A program made the position numbers and the translations under genes. The notes beneath the pieces were generated by a model. It was not told where the DNA came from, ran no database searches, and saw only the letters and a program-made list of their open reading frames with translations. Positions 1 through 8,948 of a stretch of 64,000 bases of DNA are shown piece by piece. The stretch lies in NCBI GenBank assembly GCA_045543495.1, contig JAZQMO010000045.1, positions 1-64,000 of the forward strand, written 5' to 3'. The DNA comes from RGIG5579 sp045543495 (GTDB lineage: Bacteria > Bacillota > Clostridia > Oscillospirales > SIG627). Position 1 is the first letter of the stretch. Each line of letters starts with the position of its first letter.

Positions 1-320
1 CTTCACCGCAGTTGTTACAGGTGGCATCACAAACATTGTCATACTTGTGGCCTTCCACCGCACGCTCTGCATCGCACTCGTTACAAGTGGCATCACAAAC
101 ATTGTCATACTTGTGGCCTTCCACCGCACGCTCTGCATCGCACTCGTTACAAGTGGCATCACAAACATTGTCATACTTGTGATCCTCTACCTGACGGGTC
201 TCACCGCAACCGTTGCACTCCGCATCGCAAGCGTTATCAAACGAATGTGCCTCAGCGGGACGAAGAGTACCGCAGGTGTTACAGCTTGCATCGCAGATGC
301 CGCTGTAAGCGTGCTCATCG
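1..320 (-). repeat. Tandem 66-bp coding repeats (22-residue Cys motif)
   Basis: Three almost identical 66-base units can be aligned on the shared block cattgtcatacttgtg at 34, 100 and 166. Two more diverged units follow, to about position 320. Each encodes H-x-YDN-x-CD-x-x-CN-x-C-x-x-x-R. Near identity at DNA level indicates recent duplication and possible copy-number variation. The array continues beyond position 1. Confidence 0.9.
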
Positions 321-3300
321 GTAGTGCCGATCCACTGAGTTGAAGTCTCCGCTACGCTAAGTTTTACATTGCCGGTTACGCCATCGCTCTTAGTGAAGAC
401 GATATTATTTACATTATTTCCCGGAACGGTCACATACACCGTATCGGAAACCCAATGAGCAGTCTGTTCCACAGTAAGTGCTTTGCCATCAAACCGATCA
501 GCCTGAATCGTGGCATCAGAATCCAAAAGGATCTTTCCTTCTCCACCCATCAGGAGAATCGATTCGTTAGCATTGCGTGCTTGCACAGCTTGAGAAAGCT
601 TAATATCGGAACCATCAGGCTGCAAAACCAAAGCACAAGCGCTTGCATCCAAAACGCCAACCGAGCCCGCAACTACAGGGCCTTCAAAGTTCCCTCCCGT
701 AATCTTTATGGTAGACGATGTAATGGGCTGACTACCACGGCCTCCTCCGTAAACTCCCTGACGGAAGGTGCCGCCGCTGATGCTACATAAAGCGTTAGCA
801 ACAGGATGTATATTGTTTTGGGTATCGTTTAAGCCGCAACCGCTGATATAAACATTTCCACGAAATTCACCGCTCTTAATGTGGCAAACAATAGGATTGC
901 TTTCTCCCGCCGTATATGCACGGGAACCAGCGCTAAATAATCCCTGAAAACTTGCGTTTTCAACCTCGGTATAAAAACCGCCGAGAACCGTGCCACCTTC
1001 AACTGCGGTAATGCCACCCCAGAAATAATCTCCTTTAAAATCGCCGCCGGTAATGCGATTGATGATGCTGTACCGAACCCCTTCAATGGCATCTTTTTCC
1101 GAAACAACTCCAAAAGTATCTCCGGTCAAAGTTTTAAAATTACCTGCCAAAAATATCTTTTGAATGGTGCCCGCTTCAAAGTTGTTAACAACACCGCCAC
1201 GCAATTCGGTAAAATAACCGCCGCCATAGTAGCAAATGCTTGCTTCCGTAGGAGAAATTATCGGTGCTTTACCGCTCTCATCCTTTGTGAAAGTATTATA
1301 AACCGTACCGGTGACGTAATTAACACGGTAACGTTTTGAAACATTGGTAACACCCGCATACACTTCATGTATGGTGACATCGCCTTTTACGGTGTTTCTG
1401 ATATCACCGTCCACAGCATAAATGACATCATCTGCTTCCAATGTGAAGGCGCCGTTTAAATACACAAACGAACCACCGTTGATCTCATTGATCACATTAC
1501 CGTTTACCACTCCGACATAGCTTGCGCCACCCCAGAGACCATTCACGGTAATGTTATGAATCACGTTTTTGATGGCGTATTCATTGTTCTTATTTCCAAG
1601 AATTGCCGCCGCATCTTGACATCCGCCATAATAGTTCCCTGCTACGATGCCGGAATCCAATTCGTTGTAAACGGAGGTTACCTTTCCTCCCTTGGAGCCA
1701 CCGAAATAATTGTTGTTTACGGTGATACTCTGAATTTTATTAACAATGGATCCCACGGTACCGGAAGGCATACCGCCGTAATAGGTATTAACTGTGACAT
1801 CCTGAATATTGTTTTCAATACTGCCTACAGTGCCGGAAGGCATACCGCCGTAATAGGTATCAAACGAACAATCGGTAATATGATTTTCAATGACATCGCA
1901 ACCGCCCTCGGCATTACCGAAGTTGTAACCGTTTGCAAAGGTGGAATTCACAATATCATTGCGGATTTTCTGATGGGTTATCTTTCCGTTGTTGCCCGCA
2001 ATAAAGCCTGCTTCAAAACTTGAATTTTTGATGCTGTTATAAATATCAAGAACTTCATTTTTTCCATCAATTACAACAGTTCCTTCGTTGATCTCTCCCG
2101 TCGTCTTCTGTCCACCGTAAAACAGGCCCTTAAAGGTAGCACCGTCAACAATGTTCTGAATGGGACCGATCACGGTATTGGCCCAATGACCGCCACAATA
2201 CTGCCCCTCAATCGTGGCATTTTTAATGGTGTTGGTAAGGGATGAAGTCTCACCCGAGCGTACTGCCCAGAAATCACCCTTTATCGTACCGCCTGTAATG
2301 GTATTATAAACGCCGCCAGCAGCTCCAGCTCCGCCGAAGAAATTACCGAGCAGGGTGCCACCTGTCATAGAAAATACATATTTACCGGAAACAGTGTTGG
2401 TACTAAAAGATGAACGCAGCATACCGTTAAATACAACGTCTCCGCCCACTTCAATGGTATAATCGCCTACGATATGGCCTTTATTCAAGCCGTCAAGCTC
2501 ATCAACTTCACCGCCGGTGAACTTCAAGTGAGTGCTTCCCCAATAAGATTCGGTTTTACTGCTTCCAATGTCCACTCTGAGCTTCTCCACACTACCGTTT
2601 TTGAGCCAGAAGGTAGCTTCGGCGGGTGAGTAAGCTTCTCCCCGAACCAAGGGGAATTTAGAGGAAGCGTACTTGCCGTCGATGATGATTTGTCCGTGCG
2701 TCTCCCAAGGGCGAATGTCAGGCATAGTGTACCCTTCAAAATTGGAGGTGGCATCCATAAACCGAACCTCCTTGGCCGTAGCATCGGTAAAGGGAATTTT
2801 GGGCTGAGCAAGATAACCGATGGAGCGCACATTGCTATACACACAGTTATCGCCAAGAGTGATGGAGGAAACAATCTTTCCGTTCCCGTCTGCCTTTGCT
2901 TTTGCGATCTGAGCCTCGGTCCAACCATCATATACGGCGAGCGTGCAGTTGTCACCATACAAAAAGCCATAGGACTCGCTTGACTCTGAAATGGCAATGG
3001 GACTGCTGCAGCCCATAAACCAGAAGAATCGAGCATTTTGGTTGCCGGAAGAACGCATTGCCTCAAACAAATCGTCTGCTTTCTCGCAGGAGGCAATACA
3101 TTTATTCAAGGTTTGCTGAGTTTCATCAAAGCCGTAATTGTCGAAAGCGCCTGCGGTCTGGTATCCGACGATAGCATCATAGGGCTTATAGTTGATAACA
3201 TCGCTGTACTTCCATGATTTGGAATCGCCAATGGCACCGTCTTTGCCGTTGGCAGCTTCATAGAAGGTGTATGTACCGTTATTTTTGGTATACCAGCTCC

Positions 3301-4492
3301 ACTGAGTGCTGATGGTAATACCTGAATAATAAGCATGATAAATATTCAGAGTAATTCCGATGGCCTTGCCCATCTCGTGAAGCTCATCACGCATATAGTA
3401 TGAGGAGCTGGAACCCATCATCAATACATTGACAATACCATCAGAGCCAACTTCCCCGTTTGCATTCACAATATCCGCGCTGGAAAGCGTTCGATTCTCA
3501 AAGTGTTCTTCGCCATAAAGTTCCAAAACTGCATCATGAGCGGCCTCCTGCAAAATCGTAACCAGCTCTTCTGGCAAATTGTAATCAGGACGCCAAGGGT
3601 TATCCTTGCAAGGAAGACCCAAAATTACCTCGTAGTAAACGCAAGCATTGAGGTACTGACCGCCACCCGTATTGCCGGAATGACCGTAGTCACCGTAGCG
3701 GTCACCGTTGGATCCCGTTACATCCATATCAATATAAGTGTCCCCGTTTTCATCGGTCTTAATTTCAATACCGATGGATTGGGCGTATGCGGCATAATCA
3801 GGATCAAAGCGAACATTTTCTCTTGCTGTGGCGCAAGGGAGAATGTTCAATTCAAGCTGTGGATTCAAGGCGGCGCAATTTGCCGCAACAGCGAAAGCTG
3901 CAGCTTTGGAATACTCATACATCTTCGTTCTTTTATAAACGGAGGAAATGACATTCTCATCAATGCTTTTGAATAAACAATCCTTGAAGATAACATTACC
4001 GGAGCCTGCAAAAAATTTGATAGGACTGGATTCAAGACATTCTCCTACGGAAAGAGTAAGATTGTCAAAGGTATAGTCATTGGCACAAGCATACCAGCCA
4101 CCTGCCCCATCCAGATAAATGAAGGTTGAAGCACTGGGAGAAAGCCCCTTCATGGTGATGGGAAGCTTGGAATCATCCGACCTGAAAATGGTGGATTGAC
4201 CGAACAGCACCCCGTTCTGTGCGCCGCCGGACAGAGCTGTATCAGGATCTTTTTTCAAAAGGATCTGTACCTTTGCGGAAGGGTCCCATGTTTCCTTCTC
4301 AATTTCGGCAAATGCCTCTTCGATCGTAGATACGGCAATGGCATCATTGGGACAAGCCGCATCATCTTTCGCAATGCCAACCGCATAGGTCGCCGTAAAG
4401 CTCTCTGCACGAACGGAGGGAATCAAAAAGATCATTCCAACCAAACATACAAAGAGAAGCACAGCAAAAAGCGATGCTATTCTTTTTTTCAT
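1..4492 (-). CDS. Large secreted repeat protein, 3' end beyond window (partial)
   Basis: Reverse-strand frame starting at ATG 4492 stays open to the window edge (1497 residues, no stop seen), so the C-terminus is missing. AGGAG lies 8 bases upstream. Residues 1-29 form a signal peptide (MKKR, hydrophobic core, cleavage after SVRA). About residues 355-480 resemble the SGNH-like DUF4886 fold: the GNS-type block reads MMGSSSSYY and is followed by a YDAIVGYQ strand. Residues about 650-1250 are glycine- and asparagine-rich, with many short units of the type 'NxIxxxTVxxxYYGG', as in beta-helix surface proteins; two adjacent 24-residue units are nearly identical. From about residue 1390 there are 22-residue cysteine repeats (CDxxCNxC) running off the edge. 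Likely cell-surface or secreted; substrate unknown. A C-terminal anchor or further repeats may lie outside the window. The gene is certain, the domain reading moderate. Confidence 0.85.
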   Translation of the reverse strand, partial: MKKRIASLFAVLLFVCLVGMIFLIPSVRAESFTATYAVGIAKDDAACPNDAIAVSTIEEAFAEIEKETWDPSAKVQILLKKDPDTALSGGAQNGVLFGQSTIFRSDDSKLPITMKGLSPSASTFIYLDGAGGWYACANDYTFDNLTLSVGECLESSPIKFFAGSGNVIFKDCLFKSIDENVISSVYKRTKMYEYSKAAAFAVAANCAALNPQLELNILPCATARENVRFDPDYAAYAQSIGIEIKTDENGDTYIDMDVTGSNGDRYGDYGHSGNTGGGQYLNACVYYEVILGLPCKDNPWRPDYNLPEELVTILQEAAHDAVLELYGEEHFENRTLSSADIVNANGEVGSDGIVNVLMMGSSSSYYMRDELHEMGKAIGITLNIYHAYYSGITISTQWSWYTKNNGTYTFYEAANGKDGAIGDSKSWKYSDVINYKPYDAIVGYQTAGAFDNYGFDETQQTLNKCIASCEKADDLFEAMRSSGNQNARFFWFMGCSSPIAISESSESYGFLYGDNCTLAVYDGWTEAQIAKAKADGNGKIVSSITLGDNCVYSNVRSIGYLAQPKIPFTDATAKEVRFMDATSNFEGYTMPDIRPWETHGQIIIDGKYASSKFPLVRGEAYSPAEATFWLKNGSVEKLRVDIGSSKTESYWGSTHLKFTGGEVDELDGLNKGHIVGDYTIEVGGDVVFNGMLRSSFSTNTVSGKYVFSMTGGTLLGNFFGGAGAAGGVYNTITGGTIKGDFWAVRSGETSSLTNTIKNATIEGQYCGGHWANTVIGPIQNIVDGATFKGLFYGGQKTTGEINEGTVVIDGKNEVLDIYNSIKNSSFEAGFIAGNNGKITHQKIRNDIVNSTFANGYNFGNAEGGCDVIENHITDCSFDTYYGGMPSGTVGSIENNIQDVTVNTYYGGMPSGTVGSIVNKIQSITVNNNYFGGSKGGKVTSVYNELDSGIVAGNYYGGCQDAAAILGNKNNEYAIKNVIHNITVNGLWGGASYVGVVNGNVINEINGGSFVYLNGAFTLEADDVIYAVDGDIRNTVKGDVTIHEVYAGVTNVSKRYRVNYVTGTVYNTFTKDESGKAPIISPTEASICYYGGGYFTELRGGVVNNFEAGTIQKIFLAGNFKTLTGDTFGVVSEKDAIEGVRYSIINRITGGDFKGDYFWGGITAVEGGTVLGGFYTEVENASFQGLFSAGSRAYTAGESNPIVCHIKSGEFRGNVYISGCGLNDTQNNIHPVANALCSISGGTFRQGVYGGGRGSQPITSSTIKITGGNFEGPVVAGSVGVLDASACALVLQPDGSDIKLSQAVQARNANESILLMGGEGKILLDSDATIQADRFDGKALTVEQTAHWVSDTVYVTVPGNNVNNIVFTKSDGVTGNVKLSVAETSTQWIGTTDEHAYSGICDASCNTCGTLRPAEAHSFDNACDAECNGCGETRQVEDHKYDNVCDATCNECDAERAVEGHKYDNVCDATCNECDAERAVEGHKYDNVCDATCNNCGE
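1761..1904 (-). repeat. 72-bp tandem duplication inside the secreted protein
   Basis: The block ccggaaggcataccgccgta occurs at 1761 and 1833, a period of 72 bases (24 residues). It encodes a YYGGMPSGTVGSI unit of the beta-helix-like region. The copies are close to identical in DNA, so the duplication is recent. Confidence 0.8.
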
Positions 4493-4525
4493 AAAACCTT
4501 CTCCTAATCTTTAGAAATTTTATTT

Positions 4526-4554
4526 ATTGTATCATTTTTCTTAACTTGTGTCAA
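4526..4554 (-). promoter_or_regulatory. Sigma-A-type promoter of the secreted repeat protein
   Basis: Reading the minus strand, TTGACA (4549-4554) and TACAAT (4526-4531) are separated by exactly 17 bases, ending 33 bases before the start codon at 4492. The -35 is a perfect match and the -10 a 5/6 match. Confidence 0.8.
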
Positions 4555-4620
4555 CAAATCGGTCTATTCTTCCAAAATATACACTTTTACTTTTTAATTA
4601 AATCAGCAATTATGAGAAAT

Positions 4621-4657
4621 GCCGGCGCTGCGTTTTCAATGACAACGCAGCGCCGGC
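4621..4657 (-). terminator. Strong hairpin after glnS
   Basis: A 14-bp GC-rich stem (gccggcgctgcgtt / aacgcagcgccggc) has a 9-base loop and lies 15 bases after the glnS stop. The tract following it on the minus strand (atttctcat) is only weakly T-rich, so efficiency is uncertain. Confidence 0.6.
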
Positions 4658-4671
4658 AAATCCTCATTAAA

Positions 4672-6324
4672 CTATTTTCCTTTGCTATCCTTTAATTCAA
4701 CGATGCTGTTAAAGGTATTTTCATACTTGGTATCCTTGCAATAATAACCGTTTCTCACAAACTGGAAACGATCACCGGGCTTAGCATCCTTCAAAGAAAG
4801 CTCAAGCTTACAATTCTTCAAAAGAATCTTGGAGTCGGGATTCAGATAATCACCGTAGGATTTTCCTTCGGGAAGCGCAACGAGATTCTCCTCACTGAAA
4901 AGACGGCCGAATTTATAAAGATCGGCATCAAAGCAGTGCTCGGCAGACAGCCAGTGAATGGTTCCTTTGATCTTTCTTCCGTCAGCAGGGTTCTTGCCGC
5001 CTGTTTCCAGATCGGCGGTTGCGCGGATCAAAGTGATCTCGCCATTTTCATCCGTCTCGTAGCCCGTGCACTTAATCACGTAGGCGCCCATTAAGCGAAC
5101 CTCGTTCTCGGGATAAAGACGATGGAACTTCGGAACCTTTTCGGTGCGGAAGTCTCCTCTTTCAATATAAATCTCACGGGTAAAGGGAACCTGACGAGAG
5201 CCTGCATTTTCATCATTGGGATTGTTATTCTGATTAAAATACTCGGTCTTATCCTCAGGGTAATTCTCAATGACGACCTTAATGGGATCCAATACTGCAA
5301 TGCGACGGGTCGCATTAAAATTCAATTCATCCCGAATACAGTGCTCCAAAAGGCCGATATCAACAATGCTGTAAGCCTTGGAAATACCCGCTCTTCTTAC
5401 AAACTCGAAAATAGCGGAAGGGGTATACCCTCTTCTGCGAAGACCGCAAAGAGTGGGCATACGGGGATCGTCCCAACCGTCAACGGTTTGGGTCTCCACC
5501 AACTGGCGAAGATAACGCTTACTCATAACGGTATGGGTCACATTGAGTCTGGCAAATTCATACTGATGTGGCTTTTTCTCAAAGCCGATATGATCCACTA
5601 CCCAATCGTACAAGGGACGGTGGTTTTCAAATTCAATGGAGCACATGGAATGAGTGATCCCTTCAAGTGCATCCTGAATGGGGTGAGCAAAATCATACAA
5701 AGGGTAGATACACCATTTATCCTTCTGACGGTGGTGAGATACATGGGCGATTCTATAGATCGCAGGGTCTCTGAGGTTCATATTGGGAGAAGCCATATCG
5801 ATCTTGGCACGGAGGGTGCAAAAGCCATCGGGAAATTCACCGTTTTTCATTCTCTCGAACAGATCGAGGTTTTCTTCCACGCTGCGGCTACGATAAGGAC
5901 TTTCCTTGCCCGGCTCAGTGAGCGTGCCACGGTATTCTCTCATTTCCTCAGCATTGAGATCACAAACATAAGCATCCCCTTGGCGTATCAGCTGAAGCGC
6001 AAATTCATAGCATTTTTCAAAATAGTCAGAGCCGTAGAACACACCGCCGGTGGGCTCTGCACCAAGCCACTTCAAATCCTCGTAAATGCTTTGTACATAT
6101 TCATCATCTTCCTTGGCGGGGTTGGTATCATCGTAACGAAGGTTGAAAAGACCGTCATATTTTTTGGCAAACATGGCATTGATATAAATCGCCTTGGCAC
6201 TTCCGATATGAAGATAACCGTTGGGCTCAGGCGGAAAACGGGTGTGCAGACGGTCAATCACGCCATCTGCAAGATCCTTTTCAATGATCTCCTGCAAAAA
6301 GTTTGTATTCATCATTTCTTCCAT
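4672..6324 (-). CDS. glnS: Glutaminyl-tRNA synthetase
   Basis: Class I aminoacyl-tRNA synthetase of 550 residues, charging tRNA-Gln with glutamine directly in the cytoplasm. Visible signatures are PPEPNGYLHIGSAKAI (the HIGH motif, about residue 33), the GlnRS-specific block HPIQDALEGITHSMCS and the KMSKS-type loop VMSKRYL, followed by the beta-barrel anticodon-binding region. Length fits bacterial GlnRS. I chose ATG 6324 because AAGGAG ends 8 bases upstream; a TTG two codons earlier would sit almost on the ribosome site. The gene lies 13 bases downstream of gltX on the same strand, so the two are probably co-transcribed. Having GlnRS means a GatCAB route is not required for Gln-tRNA(Gln), though it may still exist elsewhere. 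Confidence 0.96.
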   Translation of the reverse strand: MEEMMNTNFLQEIIEKDLADGVIDRLHTRFPPEPNGYLHIGSAKAIYINAMFAKKYDGLFNLRYDDTNPAKEDDEYVQSIYEDLKWLGAEPTGGVFYGSDYFEKCYEFALQLIRQGDAYVCDLNAEEMREYRGTLTEPGKESPYRSRSVEENLDLFERMKNGEFPDGFCTLRAKIDMASPNMNLRDPAIYRIAHVSHHRQKDKWCIYPLYDFAHPIQDALEGITHSMCSIEFENHRPLYDWVVDHIGFEKKPHQYEFARLNVTHTVMSKRYLRQLVETQTVDGWDDPRMPTLCGLRRRGYTPSAIFEFVRRAGISKAYSIVDIGLLEHCIRDELNFNATRRIAVLDPIKVVIENYPEDKTEYFNQNNNPNDENAGSRQVPFTREIYIERGDFRTEKVPKFHRLYPENEVRLMGAYVIKCTGYETDENGEITLIRATADLETGGKNPADGRKIKGTIHWLSAEHCFDADLYKFGRLFSEENLVALPEGKSYGDYLNPDSKILLKNCKLELSLKDAKPGDRFQFVRNGYYCKDTKYENTFNSIVELKDSKGK

Positions 6325-6337
6325 AATCAATCGCTCC

Positions 6338-8011
6338 TTATTTTACTGACTTCAAAGCATTCTGAATTCTTGTAAAAACAGCATCTTTTCCGAGAATCTG
6401 CATTACAGAATACAGATCGGGCGATGCGCTCTTGCCTGTTACCGCAATACGAAGGATCATACTGATATCTCCGACGTGACCCTTGAACTGCTCGGGATTT
6501 GCTTTGTATTCCTTGGGCTTTGACGCAAAGCCAAGGCTTACGGCAAGCTCTGTGATCTTCTCGAACCAAAGGGTGGAATCGTCCGTCTCGGAATAGATTT
6601 CAAGATACTTCTCCAAAACCGAAACAATATCCTGCTTGGAAACGTTTTCGGGCATGGAATCCACCGTGGTGAACAAATCGTCATAGAAAAATCCAAGATA
6701 AGAACGAAGCTCGCTCCAAATGCCGATATCCTTACGGGGCTTTGCGCCGCCACGACCGATGGAAAGAATGGCGATTGCCTTATTTTCATCGGAGGAAAGA
6801 CATTTATAAAGTTCGCTGTCATATTCCTTCGTCCAGGAGAGCACCTCACGGTAGACTTCCTCGGCCGTCATCTTGCTGATGACATTTTTGGAAACATCCA
6901 TCAGTTTCAAGGGATCAAAGAGGCTGCCTGCGGGATTCATCTTTTTATAAGAGAATTTGAACGCATCGGTTGGTGCATCGGGGTTGGCTCTTCTCCAATC
7001 CTCAAAATTGGAATTGAGAATGGTCAAAATATATTCGTAAACAGAACGAATGGGATAGCCTTCAGACTTATAATAAGAGAGAGCAAGCTCCGGGTCTTTT
7101 CTCTTGGAGAGCTTTCTTTTGCTGTTTCCGTCCATCTTCATCAAAGGCCCGATGTGAAGGTACTTCGGGGCCTTAAATCCCAAGGCGCGGAATAGCTGCA
7201 GGTGAAAGGGCAAGGTAGAGAGCCACTCATCGCCGCGGACCACGTGAGTCGTGTGCATCAGGTGATCATCCACTGCGTGAGCAAAATGATAGGTGGGGAT
7301 GCCATCGGACTTTAAGAGAACGTGGTCAATATCGTTTTCCGTGATCTCCATCTGACCCTTGATCAAATCTGTAAACTTAATCTTATTTTCAATGGAGCCG
7401 GTAGAACGGAAGCGAAGCACCCAAGGCATATTCTGTTTAAGGGCATCTTTAATTTCAGTCAGAGAAGCATCTCTCCACTTGGCCCATTTGCCGAAATAGC
7501 CGAAATTTGCCTTTTCTTTTTCTTGCGCCTCGTGAATGGCGGTCAATTCCTCCTCGGTACAAAAGCAAGGATATGCAAGACCTTCCATCAAAAGCTTTTT
7601 GGCAAACACATGATAGATCTCTTTTCTTTGGCGCTGACGGTAGGGACCGTATTCTCCCAAATCACCGTCCAAAGAAGCACCCTCATCGAAAGAAATACCG
7701 TAATGAGAGAGGGTTTCGATCAAGGTCTCAATAGCACCCGGAACCTCTCTTTTGGCATCGGTATCCTCTACTCTTAAAAACAAAACGCCCTCCGACTGAT
7801 GGCACATTCTCTCAGAGGTCAATCCCTGAACCAAATTGCCGAGATGGACAAAGCCTGTGGGGCTGGGAGCCATACGGGAGACCACGGCCCCTTCTTTTAA
7901 TTGACGGGGAGGAAATTTTTCTTCAATCTCATCACAGGTCAAAACAACATCGGGAAATAAAAGATCACAAAGAAGATTTCTTTCTTCTGCTGACAACTGT
8001 ACTTTTTCCAT
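6338..8011 (-). CDS. gltX: Glutamyl-tRNA synthetase
   Basis: Class I synthetase of 557 residues that attaches glutamate to tRNA-Glu. The N-terminal catalytic domain has RMAPSPTGFVHLGNL (HIGH-type motif), then LRVEDTDAKR, and the KMSKS loop as KLSKRKDPE; the C-terminal part is the helical anticodon-binding region. ATG 8011 is preferred to the in-frame ATG at 8065: AGGTGA lies just upstream of 8011, and the predicted transcription start from the promoter at 8076-8104 falls close to 8069, which would leave 8065 almost leaderless. First gene of the gltX-glnS pair. At 557 residues it is somewhat longer than the common form of about 480-490, with extra sequence in the C-terminal half. Confidence 0.95.
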   Translation of the reverse strand: MEKVQLSAEERNLLCDLLFPDVVLTCDEIEEKFPPRQLKEGAVVSRMAPSPTGFVHLGNLVQGLTSERMCHQSEGVLFLRVEDTDAKREVPGAIETLIETLSHYGISFDEGASLDGDLGEYGPYRQRQRKEIYHVFAKKLLMEGLAYPCFCTEEELTAIHEAQEKEKANFGYFGKWAKWRDASLTEIKDALKQNMPWVLRFRSTGSIENKIKFTDLIKGQMEITENDIDHVLLKSDGIPTYHFAHAVDDHLMHTTHVVRGDEWLSTLPFHLQLFRALGFKAPKYLHIGPLMKMDGNSKRKLSKRKDPELALSYYKSEGYPIRSVYEYILTILNSNFEDWRRANPDAPTDAFKFSYKKMNPAGSLFDPLKLMDVSKNVISKMTAEEVYREVLSWTKEYDSELYKCLSSDENKAIAILSIGRGGAKPRKDIGIWSELRSYLGFFYDDLFTTVDSMPENVSKQDIVSVLEKYLEIYSETDDSTLWFEKITELAVSLGFASKPKEYKANPEQFKGHVGDISMILRIAVTGKSASPDLYSVMQILGKDAVFTRIQNALKSVK

Positions 8012-8075
8012 TTTATCACCTGAAAAATCATATTTGCAAAACAAAACAAAAGGATTTTTTTGCATTTAATAGCTT

Positions 8076-8104
8076 ATTTTATCACAACTTTATAAAATAC
8101 ACAA
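8076..8104 (-). promoter_or_regulatory. Probable gltX promoter
   Basis: On the minus strand TTGTGT (8099-8104), 17 bases, TAAAAT (8076-8081). The expected start near 8069 leaves a leader of about 58 bases to ATG 8011. No T-box-like leader is visible. Confidence 0.6.
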
Positions 8105-8206
8105 CTGATTTTAAAAAAATAAACAACATTTTTTTATGTTTTAAATTCGTTTTTTAATTCTGTTTAATATTTAACGAAAAAATGCAAAAAAATGCTTAAA
8201 AAAGGA

Positions 8207-8235
8207 TTGAAATTTATCAATTAATATTGTATTAT
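8207..8235 (+). promoter_or_regulatory. Promoter of the oxaloacetate decarboxylase operon
   Basis: TTGAAA (8207-8212), 17-base spacer, TATTAT (8230-8235), 39 bases upstream of the first gene. The flanks are very AT-rich. Confidence 0.75.
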
Positions 8236-8274
8236 GATATTTAGTGATTTTTTTAACAAAGAAGGAGGTTTACC

Positions 8275-8562
8275 ATGGTCACTATTCCCGGTTGGTTCGT
8301 CATTCTTATGGGCATGGGAACAGTTTTTGCAGGTCTTTTGTCAATCATTTTGCTCTGCAAATTGCTTAGCGCTGTCTGTTCCATTGAACAAAAGGTCGAT
8401 CAGAAGCGGACCGCTGAACCCGCACCTGCACCCTGTACACCCCAGAACACCACCACAACCAAAAACAGACAAGAATTGATCGCAGCGATCGGCGCCGTCA
8501 TCGCAGAAGAATGCGGTGTTGATGCAAACGGAATTCGCATCGTATCAATCAAGCGTATTTAA
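8275..8562 (+). CDS. oadG: Oxaloacetate decarboxylase gamma-like subunit (OadG family)
   Basis: Small 95-residue protein with one N-terminal membrane helix (about residues 7-32), a charged stretch, a Pro/Thr-rich linker and a conserved-looking C-terminus (LIAAIGAVIAEECG...GIRIVSIKRI). This matches the OadG/MmdD membrane subunit that holds the Na+-pumping decarboxylase together. The ribosome site AAGGAGGT is near perfect. It is first in an operon followed by the biotin carrier, beta and alpha subunits, which supports the call better than sequence alone, since OadG proteins diverge strongly. Confidence 0.85.
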   Translation: MVTIPGWFVILMGMGTVFAGLLSIILLCKLLSAVCSIEQKVDQKRTAEPAPAPCTPQNTTTTKNRQELIAAIGAVIAEECGVDANGIRIVSIKRI

Positions 8563-8578
8563 AAAAAGGAGAAATAAA

Positions 8579-8944
8579 ATGAAAAAGTATCGTGTAAATG
8601 TAAACGGAACCGCATATGAGGTTGAAATTGAATTGATCGACGCTGCTGCAGCTCAGGCACCTGCTGCAGCTCAGGCACCTGCCGCACCCGCTCCTGCAGC
8701 CGCACCCGCTCCTGTAGCCGCTCCCGCCGGTGGAGAAAGCGTATCTGCTCCTATGCCCGGCACAATTCTTGCCGTTAATGTGACCGCAGGACAGGCCGTT
8801 AAGAAGGGCGACGTTCTCTTCATTCTGGAAGCAATGAAAATGGAAAATGAGATTATGGCTCCCTGTGACGGAACCATCGCTGCAGTATCCGTAACCAAGG
8901 GCGCAACCGTGGAATCCGGTGCGAGCCTTTGCACCATTGCATAA
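8579..8944 (+). CDS. Biotin carboxyl carrier subunit of oxaloacetate decarboxylase
   Basis: 121-residue carrier: a short N-terminal region (KKYRVNVNGTAYEVEIE), an Ala/Pro-rich flexible linker (about residues 23-53) built from near-repeats of AQAPAA, and a biotinyl domain ending in CTIA. The biotin site is EAMKMEN with the acceptor lysine in AMKM; the APMPGTI turn is also present. It shuttles carboxybiotin from the alpha subunit to the beta subunit. ATG 8579 is chosen because AAGGAG lies 8 bases upstream, whereas an earlier in-frame start would overlap the previous gene. It is presumably biotinylated by the BirA encoded at 57001-57732. Confidence 0.94.
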   Translation: MKKYRVNVNGTAYEVEIELIDAAAAQAPAAAQAPAAPAPAAAPAPVAAPAGGESVSAPMPGTILAVNVTAGQAVKKGDVLFILEAMKMENEIMAPCDGTIAAVSVTKGATVESGASLCTIA

Positions 8945-8948
8945 TAAT

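Noticed and set aside
34..200. CRISPR-like direct repeats
   Set aside because: Repeats are contiguous 66-base coding units in frame (22 residues each), not repeats separated by unique spacers.
47..343. Plus-strand frame with a repeated protein pattern
   Set aside because: It mirrors the tandem repeats of the minus-strand secreted protein; it has no ribosome site and the reverse frame is open for 4.5 kb with a signal peptide.
6331..8065. T-box or other riboswitch before gltX
   Set aside because: The leader between the predicted start (about 8069) and ATG 8011 is too short and shows no specifier or antiterminator features.
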